The notes under the pieces are model-generated. The model was not told the origin of the DNA and did not search any database. It saw only the letters and a program-made list of their open reading frames with translations. Positions 1 to 7,063 of a stretch of DNA of 8,887 bases are shown here, piece after piece; position 1 is the stretch's first letter, and each line of letters starts with the position of its first letter. Source of the DNA: Desulfobacteraceae bacterium. GTDB lineage: Bacteria > Desulfobacterota > Desulfobacteria > Desulfobacterales > BuS5. The stretch covers positions 1-8,887 of the forward strand of contig JAUVKE010000086.1 of the NCBI GenBank assembly GCA_030592105.1. Direction: 5' to 3'. A program made the translations under genes and the position numbers.

Positions 1-492
1 AATCCTGCTGCATCCTTATCTTTAGGCCAGCTTTATAGCCATGCAGGTGAGTATGAAAAAACCATCAAACTCTACAGAGATGCTCTTAAGGTAAACCCAG
101 GCCTGTGGCAGATTGCCAATAATCTATCTTTTTTGATTGCGGAGCATTATGCATCATCCGCAGATCTCGAAGAAGCTTTGGAATTATCAAAAAAAGCATT
201 GAAAATAAAGCCTGATAATCCATTGATTTTTGATACGATGGGGTGGGTATATTTTAAAATGGGAAACATGGAAGAGGCCTTGAGGTTTATTGGTTATGCT
301 CTTGACTCAGCCCCTGATCATTCAGTAATCAAGTATCACATGGGAGTTTTGATGTATAAGGATGATCGTGTTGATGAGGCTTTGGAAATGCTTGAAAATG
401 CTTTATCCGAAAAACAGGATTTTGAATGGAAAGATGCTGCCAGAAAGTTGCTTTTAAAGCTTAAAAGGGAGAGTAATAATGAAAAAGATTAA
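1..492 (+). CDS. TPR-repeat protein, C-terminal part (PrsT-like, PEP-CTERM system)
   Basis: The reading frame is open from the first base, so the N-terminus lies outside the window and only about 163 residues are visible. They form roughly four tetratricopeptide repeats of 34-38 residues with the usual small and aromatic spacing, for example GQLYSHAGEYEKTIKLYRDA, then MGWVYFKMGNMEEALRF, then MGVLMYKDDRVDEALEML, followed by a short charged tail. TPR arrays are protein-interaction scaffolds. A large TPR protein (PrsT family, often a lipoprotein of about 900 residues) is a regular member of exosortase-linked exopolysaccharide loci. The PrsT assignment rests on the neighbours; a generic TPR protein is the alternative. 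Its last 14 bases overlap the export-protein gene, which points to one operon with coupled translation. Confidence 0.8.
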   Translation, partial: NPAASLSLGQLYSHAGEYEKTIKLYRDALKVNPGLWQIANNLSFLIAEHYASSADLEEALELSKKALKIKPDNPLIFDTMGWVYFKMGNMEEALRFIGYALDSAPDHSVIKYHMGVLMYKDDRVDEALEMLENALSEKQDFEWKDAARKLLLKLKRESNNEKD

Positions 493-1063
493 ATTTTTAA
501 TGCTGTTTTTTGGGTTGTTTTTTATAATGGCTGTTCCCTGTTTATCTGAAAATGAAGATAAGCATGGCGCAGAGAATCTCTCGGATTATATTATGGGGCC
601 CGGGGATATGCTCCATATCTCTGTATGGAAGAATCCTGAATTGACCATGCAGGTCACAGTCCTTCCCGATGGAAAAATATCCTTTCCTCTTATTGGAGAT
701 GTGATTGCCGGTGGAAAAACAGTTCCAGCTTTTAAAGAGGAGATCTGCTCAAAAATAGAACCCTATGTGCCGGATCCTGAATTGTCTGTTATTGTGCAGC
801 AGGTAAACAGTATGATGGTCTACGTCATAGGGAGGGTTAATCGCCCGGGACGTCTTGTTTTAAACGCCAATATAAATGTGCTTCAGGCTCTTGCCATGGC
901 GGGCGGTCTTAATCCTTTTGCAAAAAAAAATAAAATAATGATCTTCAGGCAGGTGGACGGGAAAACAAAAATATTGAAATTTATGTACAAGGATGTGTCC
1001 CGGGGGGAAAATCTGGAACAGAACATTTTTTTAAGGAGAGGGGATACCATTGTTGTTCCGTAG
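479..1063 (+). CDS. Polysaccharide export protein, Wza-like (PES plus SLBB), XrtA/PEP-CTERM type
   Basis: The product is 194 residues. It starts with a basic and hydrophobic signal peptide (about residues 1-23). The polysaccharide export domain follows (about 37-110), with the hallmark DYIMGPGDMLHISVWKNPEL, then LPDGKISFPLIGDV. A SLBB-like domain (about 113-165) contains VYVIGRVNRPG and LQALAMAGGLNPFAKKNKI, and the protein ends in RRGDTIVVP. Family members form the periplasmic and outer-membrane conduit for polysaccharide. The short length, without the long C-terminal helix of Wza, fits the PEP-CTERM export subfamily. Cys21 follows Pro20, so there is no good lipobox, and ordinary signal-peptidase cleavage after residue 23 is equally possible. 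An AGGGAGAG ribosome binding site (466-473) lies 5 bases before the ATG, inside the preceding TPR gene. The frame runs 14 bases into the next gene. Confidence 0.92.
   Translation: MKKIKFLMLFFGLFFIMAVPCLSENEDKHGAENLSDYIMGPGDMLHISVWKNPELTMQVTVLPDGKISFPLIGDVIAGGKTVPAFKEEICSKIEPYVPDPELSVIVQQVNSMMVYVIGRVNRPGRLVLNANINVLQALAMAGGLNPFAKKNKIMIFRQVDGKTKILKFMYKDVSRGENLEQNIFLRRGDTIVVP
1033..1052 (+). promoter_or_regulatory. Shine-Dalgarno and TTG start of the beta-barrel gene
   Basis: AAGGAG at 1033-1038 (followed by AGGGG) lies 11 bases before a TTG at 1050 and 14 bases before a second, adjacent TTG at 1053. The first in-frame ATG is near 1130 and would remove the hydrophobic signal peptide that follows. 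The TTG is therefore the better start. Which of the two TTGs is used cannot be decided by eye. Confidence 0.65.
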
Positions 1064-2396
1064 CAGTTATTTAAGAAGCATCTATAAACTGATCGTGATC
1101 ATTACTCTGTTTTTCATCTGTTTTTGGGTTATGTCATATGAACAGGCTGCTGCTGATGATTTTATGGTGATTCCATATCTGGCTGTGAAGGGAGAGTATA
1201 ATGATAATATTTTTTTTGACACGACCGATGAAGAGGAGGATTTTGTAACGATAATCTCACCGATGCTCACCCTCCATAACAGGACGGAGATGGTGAATTT
1301 AAGCCTTTCCGCCAGGTATGACGAAAATATATATTCCAACAATAGTAAACTTGATACTTCTGACCAGTACTACAAAGCCGGCCTTAATTACCAGTTAACC
1401 GCCATGAACGCTTTTGCGATACACGCGGGTTATGATAAAACTTCCAGGCTGGACAGGGATATTGAGGTCATTGATGATGAGACTGCTGCAACGGGCCTTC
1501 TTATGGATGCTTCAACCAGAATTCGGAAAAACTGTTCATTTTCTTTAAACAGTACTTTTTCTGAAAAATCTGCAGGAAGCTTTTCTTGCTCTTTTTCTGA
1601 GGAGGACTTTGATGACCGCGAAGATAATGATATGCGTTCCCATAGTGTAAATGCCGGTTTTACCCGTGTACTCGGTTTTATAGATGAACTTACGGTGGGA
1701 CGTTTTAATTGTGGTTATTCAAAATACAGGTTTTTTGAATCCGAAATAGTAACCTCTAATATCTACGCTTATTTTTTTGGGCTGCCAGTATGGGCCGATA
1801 ATTATTTTTTTGATAATTCAACGCAGAATTATTATTTTGCTACCCTTGGAGTGAGCCGTAATATGGGAGAAATCTTTTCCATGGTTTTTGATGTTGGTGG
1901 AAGGTATACAGAATCAGAATATGAAACCAGGAAAAGGGTTGTTCCTGTTAACGACTTATTTTCTTTTTTTGAAGAAAATATAAAGGAGAAGAACAGGGCC
2001 ACAGGGAGCGGTCTGGTTGTTCAGACAGCTTTATCCTATAATGGAGAACGGACCAACTGGAGCCTTAATTTCAGCCATGATATGAAACCGTCCAGCGGCA
2101 GCTCCGGCGCTTCAGACAGGACATCTTTGGCTGTTGATTTTAGCAAGAGGATTACCTATGAACTAAGCTGGAATCTCTCCACCGGGTATTATATTAACAA
2201 AGCTGATCCGGGTGAATATTCTTCAACAGGAGAAGATGAGAGTACTTTGCGTGTCAGGTCCGGAATAAAATATAATTTTAATAAAAATTTATCTATCGAG
2301 GGTTCCTATAATTTTGTCAGAGTTGAGGATGATGAAGATCATACTGACAAACAGAGAAACCTTTTTTTTGTGCGTGTTAGTTTTAAATGGTTCTAA
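1050..2396 (+). CDS. Outer-membrane beta-barrel protein, PEP-CTERM-system associated
   Basis: The product is 448 residues, read from TTG. Residues 1-35 form a signal peptide: basic start, hydrophobic core (about 13-28) and an AAA|D cleavage site. The mature part opens with PYLAVKGEYNDNIFFDTTDE, a typical first strand of the beta-barrel proteins found in exosortase/EPS loci. It continues as alternating polar/hydrophobic strands with acidic turns, has no long hydrophobic helix, and is rich in Tyr, Phe, Asn and Ser. It ends in FFVRVSFKWF, whose terminal Phe and alternating aromatics match the C-terminal signal read by the BAM complex. Its likely role is an outer-membrane pore or partner for polysaccharide export, inferred from context; the family has no well-defined biochemical function. 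It overlaps the export-protein gene by 14 bases, consistent with coupled translation. Confidence 0.85.
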   Translation: MLFRSSYLRSIYKLIVIITLFFICFWVMSYEQAAADDFMVIPYLAVKGEYNDNIFFDTTDEEEDFVTIISPMLTLHNRTEMVNLSLSARYDENIYSNNSKLDTSDQYYKAGLNYQLTAMNAFAIHAGYDKTSRLDRDIEVIDDETAATGLLMDASTRIRKNCSFSLNSTFSEKSAGSFSCSFSEEDFDDREDNDMRSHSVNAGFTRVLGFIDELTVGRFNCGYSKYRFFESEIVTSNIYAYFFGLPVWADNYFFDNSTQNYYFATLGVSRNMGEIFSMVFDVGGRYTESEYETRKRVVPVNDLFSFFEENIKEKNRATGSGLVVQTALSYNGERTNWSLNFSHDMKPSSGSSGASDRTSLAVDFSKRITYELSWNLSTGYYINKADPGEYSSTGEDESTLRVRSGIKYNFNKNLSIEGSYNFVRVEDDEDHTDKQRNLFFVRVSFKWF

Positions 2397-2485
2397 GGCG
2401 GTTAGCCATTAGCAGTTAGGGCATTACTCCTGAAACCCTGTCATAAAAAACAAGAAAAAGGCGGCACAATTTGGGTATGGCTGGT

Positions 2486-2559
2486 GTAGGGGCAGAATCC
2501 ATTTCCGCCCCCTTATTTTTGCCCATATAATTTTTGGCGGATATGGAATCCGCCCCTAC
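2486..2559. repeat. Composite palindromic repeat, copy 1
   Basis: Two 24-base arms (2486-2509 and 2536-2559) are inverted copies of each other at 21 of 24 positions, with an AT-rich spacer between them. Each arm is also a small hairpin, with GGGGCGGA-type and TCCGCCCC-type halves around a TCCAT loop. The element can therefore fold as one long stem or as two adjacent hairpins, like a paired REP element. An inverted relative lies at 5281-5342, and similarity extends to about 2470 on the left side. It occupies most of the 239-base gap between the beta-barrel and chain-length genes; apart from a Shine-Dalgarno (GGGAGA, 2624-2629) I see nothing else in the gap. No T-run follows, so it is not a classical terminator, although it could stabilise or attenuate the transcript. 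Confidence 0.85.
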
Positions 2560-2635
2560 TGTGGTGATTCCAATGATGCCATAAATTGTTACAAATTTTT
2601 AAAATTAACACGTTAAAGAGTTTGGGAGAAATTTT

Positions 2636-4195
2636 ATGGAAGAGACTCTATTATCACCATCTGATTATGTTGATATTTTAAAACGAAGAATCTGGTCGGG
2701 ACTCCTTCCTGCCATTTTAATATTTATTTTTGCGCTGATAGTGGCATTCAGCCTTCCAGCCGTATATAAATCCACCGCAACAATCCTGATCGAAGAGCAG
2801 GATATTCCTGCTAATTATGTGGTAACTACGGTTACAAGTTATGCCGAGCAGCGGTTGCAGACCATTAACCAGAGGATCATGAGTTCCTCCAGACTCCTTG
2901 ATATCATAAACCGTTTTAATCTGTATGCGGATAAAAAAGAAAAGTGGACAACCGATGAAATAGTAGGAAAAATGCGGGAAGATCTTTCACTTGCTCCAAT
3001 TAGCGTGGAAGTAACCGATCGCCGCACAGGCCGTCCATCTATGGCCACAATCGCTTTTACACTTTCCTATGAAGGTAAGGATTCTCCTGAAAAAATTCAG
3101 CAGGTTGCCAATGTTATTACAACTTTATTTTTAACAGAAAATATTCAGGTCAGGAAACGCCAGACAACTGAAACATCTATCTTTTTGGAAAAAGAGATGT
3201 CTCTGGTCAAGGTCAGGCTTACAAAAATAGATGCTGAAATCGCAGAATTTAAGGAAAAGAATATTAATAATCTTCCTGAACTGTTTCAGGTAAATATGCA
3301 AAGTTTAAATAATATTGAGCAGAATATAGAAAGATTAAGTGAACAGCTTAAAGTTTTAAGGGAGCGGAAAAGCTCTCTTGAAACCCAACTTTTCGCCATA
3401 GTTTCGGAATCTGAAAGTCAGGATAAAATACGCCTCGATCAACTTAGACTCGCCCTGGTTAATCTCAAGATTAATTTTTCAGAGAAATATCCTGATGTAA
3501 TCAAGGTTAAATCGGAAATTGCGGAATTAGAAGAGCGTATTAAAAAATCGAGAGGATCTGAAAACAGGGAACGGGAAGATAACCCTGTTTACATAACTTT
3601 TGCGTCCCAGCTTTCAGGAATAAACGCAGAAGTAAATTCTGTAAAAAGGCATATTAAAGAGCTCGAAGAAAAAAAAGATAACTATAGAAAACGTATTGAG
3701 GCGACTCCAGGGGTGGAAAAGCAGCTTAAGTCCCTGTTTTCAGAACAGATTAATACCAAGCTGAAATATGAAGATCTCATGGGAAAACTTATGGAAGCAA
3801 GGGTAGCCCAGGGGCTTGAAAAGGAACAAAAAGGAGAACGATTTACTCTGATTGATCCTCCCATGGTGCCTGAAAAACCTTTTAAGCCGAATCGGGTGGC
3901 AATAATACTCATAGGTCTTGTTTTGGGGATAGGTGCAGGTGTGGGAGCCGCATCGCTGCACGAATTTTCCGATCAATCGGTGCATAAGGCAGAGGCTCTT
4001 TTTTCTGCTACATCATTTCCAGTACTTGCTGAAATTCCTGAAATTACAAATGCACGGGATATTGAATCAAAAAATAAAAAACGGCTTCTGTTAATATCAG
4101 GTATTCTCCTGTCATGTGTGGTCGGAGTTATTCTTTTTCATTTTTTTATCATGGACCTTAATATATTCTGGGCCAAACTCATGAGAAAAATATAG
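2636..4195 (+). CDS. Chain-length determinant protein (Wzz/GNVR family, XrtA/PEP-CTERM type)
   Basis: The product is 519 residues. A short cytoplasmic start (DYVDILKRRIW) leads to a first membrane helix at about 20-42 and then the Wzz domain, with YKSTATILIEEQDIP. The large periplasmic part is rich in coiled coil (about 180-310 and 325-385) and contains KYPDVIKVKSEI and the family motif DNPVY at 315-319. The Pro-rich segment IDPPMVPEKPFKPNR (406-420) precedes a second membrane helix (about 421-440), as usual in polysaccharide co-polymerases. A third hydrophobic helix (about 484-505) follows a short cytoplasmic stretch. These proteins oligomerise in the inner membrane and set polymer length, usually with a tyrosine kinase, and here the kinase gene begins 8 bases downstream. 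GGGAGA lies 6 bases before the ATG. Length and order fit the PEP-CTERM subfamily. Confidence 0.93.
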   Translation: MEETLLSPSDYVDILKRRIWSGLLPAILIFIFALIVAFSLPAVYKSTATILIEEQDIPANYVVTTVTSYAEQRLQTINQRIMSSSRLLDIINRFNLYADKKEKWTTDEIVGKMREDLSLAPISVEVTDRRTGRPSMATIAFTLSYEGKDSPEKIQQVANVITTLFLTENIQVRKRQTTETSIFLEKEMSLVKVRLTKIDAEIAEFKEKNINNLPELFQVNMQSLNNIEQNIERLSEQLKVLRERKSSLETQLFAIVSESESQDKIRLDQLRLALVNLKINFSEKYPDVIKVKSEIAELEERIKKSRGSENREREDNPVYITFASQLSGINAEVNSVKRHIKELEEKKDNYRKRIEATPGVEKQLKSLFSEQINTKLKYEDLMGKLMEARVAQGLEKEQKGERFTLIDPPMVPEKPFKPNRVAIILIGLVLGIGAGVGAASLHEFSDQSVHKAEALFSATSFPVLAEIPEITNARDIESKNKKRLLLISGILLSCVVGVILFHFFIMDLNIFWAKLMRKI

Positions 4196-4203
4196 GTGGT
4201 TAA

Positions 4204-5037
4204 ATGAAATTAGCAAAGGCCGTTGAAAAGGCGAAAAAAGAGCGTGAAAAAATAAAATCATCAAGAGAAAAAAATTCAGGACAATCTCAATCTGCCCATG
4301 GTGATACTAAAGCTGCCGATTGGTCACCCCCTGTGTATGATGAATCAAAATTAATCAACTTTGATATAGAAAAGGCCACAGATAATAAATGTATTTCCCT
4401 TTTCCCGGATGCTGTGGAAAATGATTTTTATAAAGTTTTAAGGGCCCGGGTTCAGCAGTTCACAAGTGCAAACAACTGGAAAACCATAATGGTTACCAGC
4501 GCTTGCCCGGGAGATGGGAAAACTCTTACTTCGATTAATCTTGCTGTTTCCATGGCAAAGGAATTAAACCAGACCGTTCTTCTTGTGGATAATGATTTAA
4601 AACGTCAAAGTATCTGCAAGTATCTGGGACTTGCCAGCGACCTGGGGCTGGCAGATTATTTTGAAAGGGATATATCTTTAAAAGATCTGATTATCTGGCC
4701 CGGTATTGATAAGCTTACAATTATTTCAGGGAAAAAAACGATCGCTGAAAGTGCTGAACTCCTTGGTTCCCATAAAATGAAGGAACTGGTAGTGGAAATG
4801 AAGGGACGTTATGATGACAGGTATATTATTTTTGATATGCCACCGGTTTTAGGGAGTGCCGATGTGATTTCCTTTGCCCCCATGGTGGATTCTATCCTCA
4901 TGGTGGTGCAAGAAGGGAAAACTTCGATTCAGGATGTTAAAAAAGCTGTTGATCTGATACCCAAAGAAAAATTTTTAGGTTTTGTATTGAATCGGCACAA
5001 AACAATAGGGCTTGGTTATTATAACATCGGCTATTAG
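4204..5037 (+). CDS. Bacterial tyrosine kinase (BY-kinase, PEP-CTERM/EPS type)
   Basis: The product is 277 residues and cytoplasmic. A charged, low-complexity N-terminus (1-60) precedes a P-loop ATPase fold. Visible motifs are Walker A SACPGDGKT (99-107), Walker A' TVLLVDNDLKR (124-134) and Walker B YIIFDMPP (207-214). The segment ENDFYKVLRARV (72-83) sits where BY-kinases carry their oligomerisation motif. The tail GLGYYNIGY gives a short tyrosine cluster (Tyr272, Tyr273, Tyr277) for autophosphorylation in trans. BY-kinases pair with Wzz-type proteins, and cycling of their phosphorylation controls polymer assembly. An AGGTGG ribosome binding site overlaps the stop of the preceding gene, so the pair is clearly co-translated. 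The Walker A' motif has Asn130 where Ala is usual, although both Asp129 and Asp131 are kept. A MinD/ParA-like ATPase is unlikely given the Tyr tail and context. Confidence 0.93.
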   Translation: MKLAKAVEKAKKEREKIKSSREKNSGQSQSAHGDTKAADWSPPVYDESKLINFDIEKATDNKCISLFPDAVENDFYKVLRARVQQFTSANNWKTIMVTSACPGDGKTLTSINLAVSMAKELNQTVLLVDNDLKRQSICKYLGLASDLGLADYFERDISLKDLIIWPGIDKLTIISGKKTIAESAELLGSHKMKELVVEMKGRYDDRYIIFDMPPVLGSADVISFAPMVDSILMVVQEGKTSIQDVKKAVDLIPKEKFLGFVLNRHKTIGLGYYNIGY

Positions 5038-5056
5038 GTACCGGAACTGAGCTATG

Positions 5057-5092
5057 CTGGATTTGAAAATCTCTGGATTTGAAAATCTCTGG
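5057..5092. repeat. 16-base tandem repeat, 2.25 copies
   Basis: CTGGATTTGAAAATCT occurs at 5057-5072 and again, identically, at 5073-5088, followed by CTGG. It lies 20 bases after the kinase stop codon, outside any coding frame. The exact identity suggests a recent slippage duplication. Confidence 0.9.
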
Positions 5093-5143
5093 TTGTCTGA
5101 GCGCAGCGAGTTTCAGGGGTTTTAAATTTTATTTATAAGAAAA

Positions 5144-5195
5144 TGATGAATTTTGAATTATGAATGATGAATTATGAATGATGAATTAAGGAATT
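5144..5195. repeat. Heptad repeat array (GAATTAT/GAATGAT)
   Basis: The 14-base unit GAATTATGAATGAT is repeated exactly at 5155-5168 and 5169-5182, followed by GAATTA and flanked by degenerate copies. The unit is itself two heptads, GAATTAT and GAATGAT. The array resembles the one at 8651-8717, so the two probably belong to one repeat family of this genome. Confidence 0.8.
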
Positions 5196-5280
5196 CTACT
5201 AATTTATAAAATGTCATTAACCGCTATCTCATTTTTATATTTTGTTGTGCCCGACAGGGCATGCTGGTTATATGGTATCA

Positions 5281-5342
5281 GTAGGGGCGGATTCCATATC
5301 CGCCCCATCATCTACAAGGGCAGAAATGGATTCTGCCCCTAT
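5281..5342. repeat. Composite palindromic repeat, copy 2 (inverted relative to copy 1)
   Basis: Arms at 5282-5305 and 5318-5341 are inverted copies of each other at 20 of 24 positions, separated by 12 bases. Read on the minus strand, the element matches copy 1 (2486-2559), including the asymmetric arm differences (CAGAATCC on one side, CGGATTCC on the other). The match continues with small changes outside the palindrome to about 5366. The spacer is shorter than in copy 1. The element lies between convergent genes. Confidence 0.85.
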
Positions 5343-5387
5343 GCCATCCATATCCGAAATAACCTCAAGTGCTGATAACTGACAACT

Positions 5388-5400
5388 GCGGCTTCGCCGC
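5388..5400. terminator. GC-rich hairpin at the end of the ATPase gene
   Basis: GCGGC-TTC-GCCGC forms a tight 5-base-pair stem with a 3-base loop. Read on the plus strand it is followed by TTTATCTT, a weak T-rich tail, so it could end transcription coming from the kinase side. Read on the minus strand it begins one base after the ATPase stop codon but has no T-run. It may instead be the end of another genomic repeat. Confidence 0.35.
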
Positions 5401-5401
5401 T

Positions 5402-6544
5402 TTATCTTGCAAACCACTGTTTAATACCTTTCTTTTTTTTGCTCGATATTCGGTTCTGTTTTTCTGTAGGTTTATCTAACTTTTTATCAATGGATGCGTG
5501 TAATTTCAGAAATATATCTTCAAATTTGTTTTTTGAGTGAATAAAACTTTGCAGCATGTTTATTACTTGTTTTCTGAAATTTTCATTGTCGCTGGTTGTC
5601 AGATTTGACTCTAATCTGATCTGATGGAGAGTCTCTTCTATTTTTTCCAGTAGTTGTGTAAAATTTTCTCCTCCCCTAATCTCTTTTACCGGCCATGGAT
5701 TCTCTTTAACCACTTCTGATTTTACTGTTTTTTCAGTATTGAATAGTATTTCTTTTTTATCTCTAATCACATGTTCAATTACTTCTGCTTCGATTATTTT
5801 AAGGTCATCACCATAGCCATAAACCATTGCTGTATCGCACAGCTGGTTTATAACCCTTGGTATACCCTGGGAAGCCGTGGAAATAATCGATATAGCTTTA
5901 GCCGTAAATATGTCTTGTTTTCCTCCGGCTTTTTTTAAGCGGAAAGAGATATATTCCCTTACTTCCTGCGCAGGCAAAGGGTTAAGATGATAATTTACAC
6001 TAACACGCTGTGCCAGCTGTGCCAGTTTGGGGGATTTTATTTTTTTTATAAGATCAGGTTGTCCCACAAGCATAATTACCAGAAGAATATCCTCATCACT
6101 CTGGAGATTGGAAAGCATGCGAATTTCTTCCAGAACTTCATACGCAAGGTTTTGAGCTTCATCTATGATTAAAAGGACTTTGTTCCCTTTGGAAAATTCG
6201 TTGATCAAATATTGATACAGCAAGTCCAGATTACCAGATTTATCTTTTTTAGAAGTTATTCCAAGCTCAGCAAGTATCTGGCTGATTAATTGATCAGCGT
6301 TAATGTTGGTGTTGAAAATAACCACCGTATTCATATTCGATTCAATATTATTGAGCAGGTATCTTATTAGGGTGGTTTTACCGGAGCCGATTTCACCTGT
6401 AAGGAGTATGAAACCGGCACCCTCCATGAGGCCATATTCTAAATGTGTAAGTGCTTCCTGATGCTTTTTGCTCTTATAAAAATAAGCAGGGTTTGGAACT
6501 ATGTTGAATGGTTTGTCAGATAGACCATAAAATTCTTTGTACAT
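5402..6544 (-). CDS. AAA ATPase, ExeA/GspA-like, PEP-CTERM-locus type
   Basis: The product is 380 residues. The N-terminus MYKEFYGLSDKPFNIVPNP is the signature opening of ExeA/GspA-like ATPases. The AAA core shows Walker A GEIGSGKTT (50-58), Walker B VLLIIDEAQNL (123-133), a conserved Arg in LAQRVSVNYHL (Arg180, possible arginine finger) and a sensor-2-like GIPRVINQLCD (227-237). Residues after about 270 have no recognised fold; they look helical and polar, end in a basic KKKKGIKQWFAR, and have no membrane helix. This ATPase subfamily regularly accompanies exosortase EPS loci, where its exact task is not established; an energising or assembly role in export is the usual guess. It is on the opposite strand to the other EPS genes. 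Upstream, CGGAA is only a weak ribosome binding site, but the conserved N-terminus supports the ATG at 6544. Confidence 0.9.
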   Translation of the reverse strand: MYKEFYGLSDKPFNIVPNPAYFYKSKKHQEALTHLEYGLMEGAGFILLTGEIGSGKTTLIRYLLNNIESNMNTVVIFNTNINADQLISQILAELGITSKKDKSGNLDLLYQYLINEFSKGNKVLLIIDEAQNLAYEVLEEIRMLSNLQSDEDILLVIMLVGQPDLIKKIKSPKLAQLAQRVSVNYHLNPLPAQEVREYISFRLKKAGGKQDIFTAKAISIISTASQGIPRVINQLCDTAMVYGYGDDLKIIEAEVIEHVIRDKKEILFNTEKTVKSEVVKENPWPVKEIRGGENFTQLLEKIEETLHQIRLESNLTTSDNENFRKQVINMLQSFIHSKNKFEDIFLKLHASIDKKLDKPTEKQNRISSKKKKGIKQWFAR

Positions 6545-6773
6545 TTTTAAATTCCGTTATTGTAACGCTAAAGATTGATCCTTAAGAGAGTTTTTCAGCT
6601 ATGGTGATTCAAATTGTGATTTGCTGAAATGCTTTTTTTGAATCCTGTTATCAAAAAAACAACGTAGCAGATGTATTTTTTGTTTAATGATTTTGGATAA
6701 TGCTGTGGTTCAGAGGCAATTAACTTTAAAAAGTTAGCATGGGTAAAGTTGAAAAGCAATTATTAAATATTTG

Positions 6774-6803
6774 TTGACAATATAAATTTTTTGTTGGTAT
6801 TTT
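6774..6803 (+). promoter_or_regulatory. Possible sigma-70-type promoter
   Basis: A perfect TTGACA at 6774-6779 is followed after 18 bases by TATTTT at 6798-6803, a 4-of-6 match to the -10 consensus. It would give a leader of roughly 250 bases before the VPLPA-tail gene. In such AT-rich DNA a chance match is quite possible. Confidence 0.35.
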
Positions 6804-6903
6804 AAAATGTATTTTTTTATTTCCATCAAGATTTTTAATATGATAAATTGTCCATTAACAATTTTAATTGCTCTGTGGAATTTAAATTTATCTGTTTAAA
6901 AGG

Positions 6904-6960
6904 TGCGATATTTTCTATTTCTTGCTATAGCCTTACTTATAATATACAGGTAATATCGCA
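6904..6960. promoter_or_regulatory. Inverted repeat around a TATAAT box
   Basis: TGCGATATT (6904-6912) and its exact reverse complement AATATCGCA (6952-6960) enclose 39 bases that contain a perfect TATAAT (6938-6943). The -35 position for that box is poor (CTATTT), which would suit an activator-dependent promoter or a site closed by a repressor. It could also form a stem in a leader RNA made from the upstream promoter. I match it to no known riboswitch class. Confidence 0.4.
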
Positions 6961-7063
6961 GCAAAATATGAGCTCAATCGGCTGGCTTCACGGCCATTTT
7001 ATATAGGATAGTAATTATTTAGGGAAAAAATTAGTTTAATGATAAATAATCAAGGTGGGTGCG

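Larger units (their letters stand above)
5038..5401. other. Gene-free repeat patchwork between convergent genes
   Basis: No credible gene is seen in these 364 bases. They hold, in order, a 16-base direct repeat (5057-5092), a heptad array (5144-5195), a small hairpin TGCCC-GACA-GGGCA (5248-5261), the second composite palindrome (5281-5342), and a GC-rich hairpin against the end of the ATPase gene (5388-5400). The kinase and ATPase genes converge here, so transcripts from both sides should end in this region, but no classical hairpin plus T-run is obvious. Confidence 0.75.
6545..7063. other. Divergent AT-rich intergenic region
   Basis: This stretch of about 520 bases separates the divergent ATPase and VPLPA-tail genes and has no credible gene. 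It contains possible plus-strand promoter elements (6774-6803 and 6938-6943), a 7-base inverted repeat AAATTGT-CCATTA-ACAATTT (6845-6864) and a 9-base inverted repeat (6904-6912 and 6952-6960). AAGGTG (7052-7057) is the ribosome binding site of the downstream gene. The length and palindromes suggest regulated transcription. Confidence 0.6.

Noticed and set aside
1082..1342. Minus-strand frame inside the beta-barrel gene
   Set aside because: It lies wholly opposite a well-supported gene and has no ribosome binding site; it is an antisense shadow.
2839..3985. Minus-strand frames opposite the chain-length gene
   Set aside because: They are shadows of a clear Wzz/GNVR-type coding sequence and show no protein features of their own.
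5144..5195. CRISPR-like array
   Set aside because: The units are contiguous 7- or 14-base repeats with no unique spacers, and there are no cas genes nearby.
6948..6963. Possible sigma-54 site (GG-N10-GC) upstream of the substrate gene
   Set aside because: Only GG and GC at the right spacing fit (AGGT and CAGCA); the rest of the consensus is missing. The nearby TTGCTAT (6922-6928) has TT where the -24 GG should be.
6900..7060. Cyclic-di-GMP riboswitch before the substrate gene
   Set aside because: The conserved core of GEMM-type riboswitches is not visible; only a simple distant inverted repeat is present.
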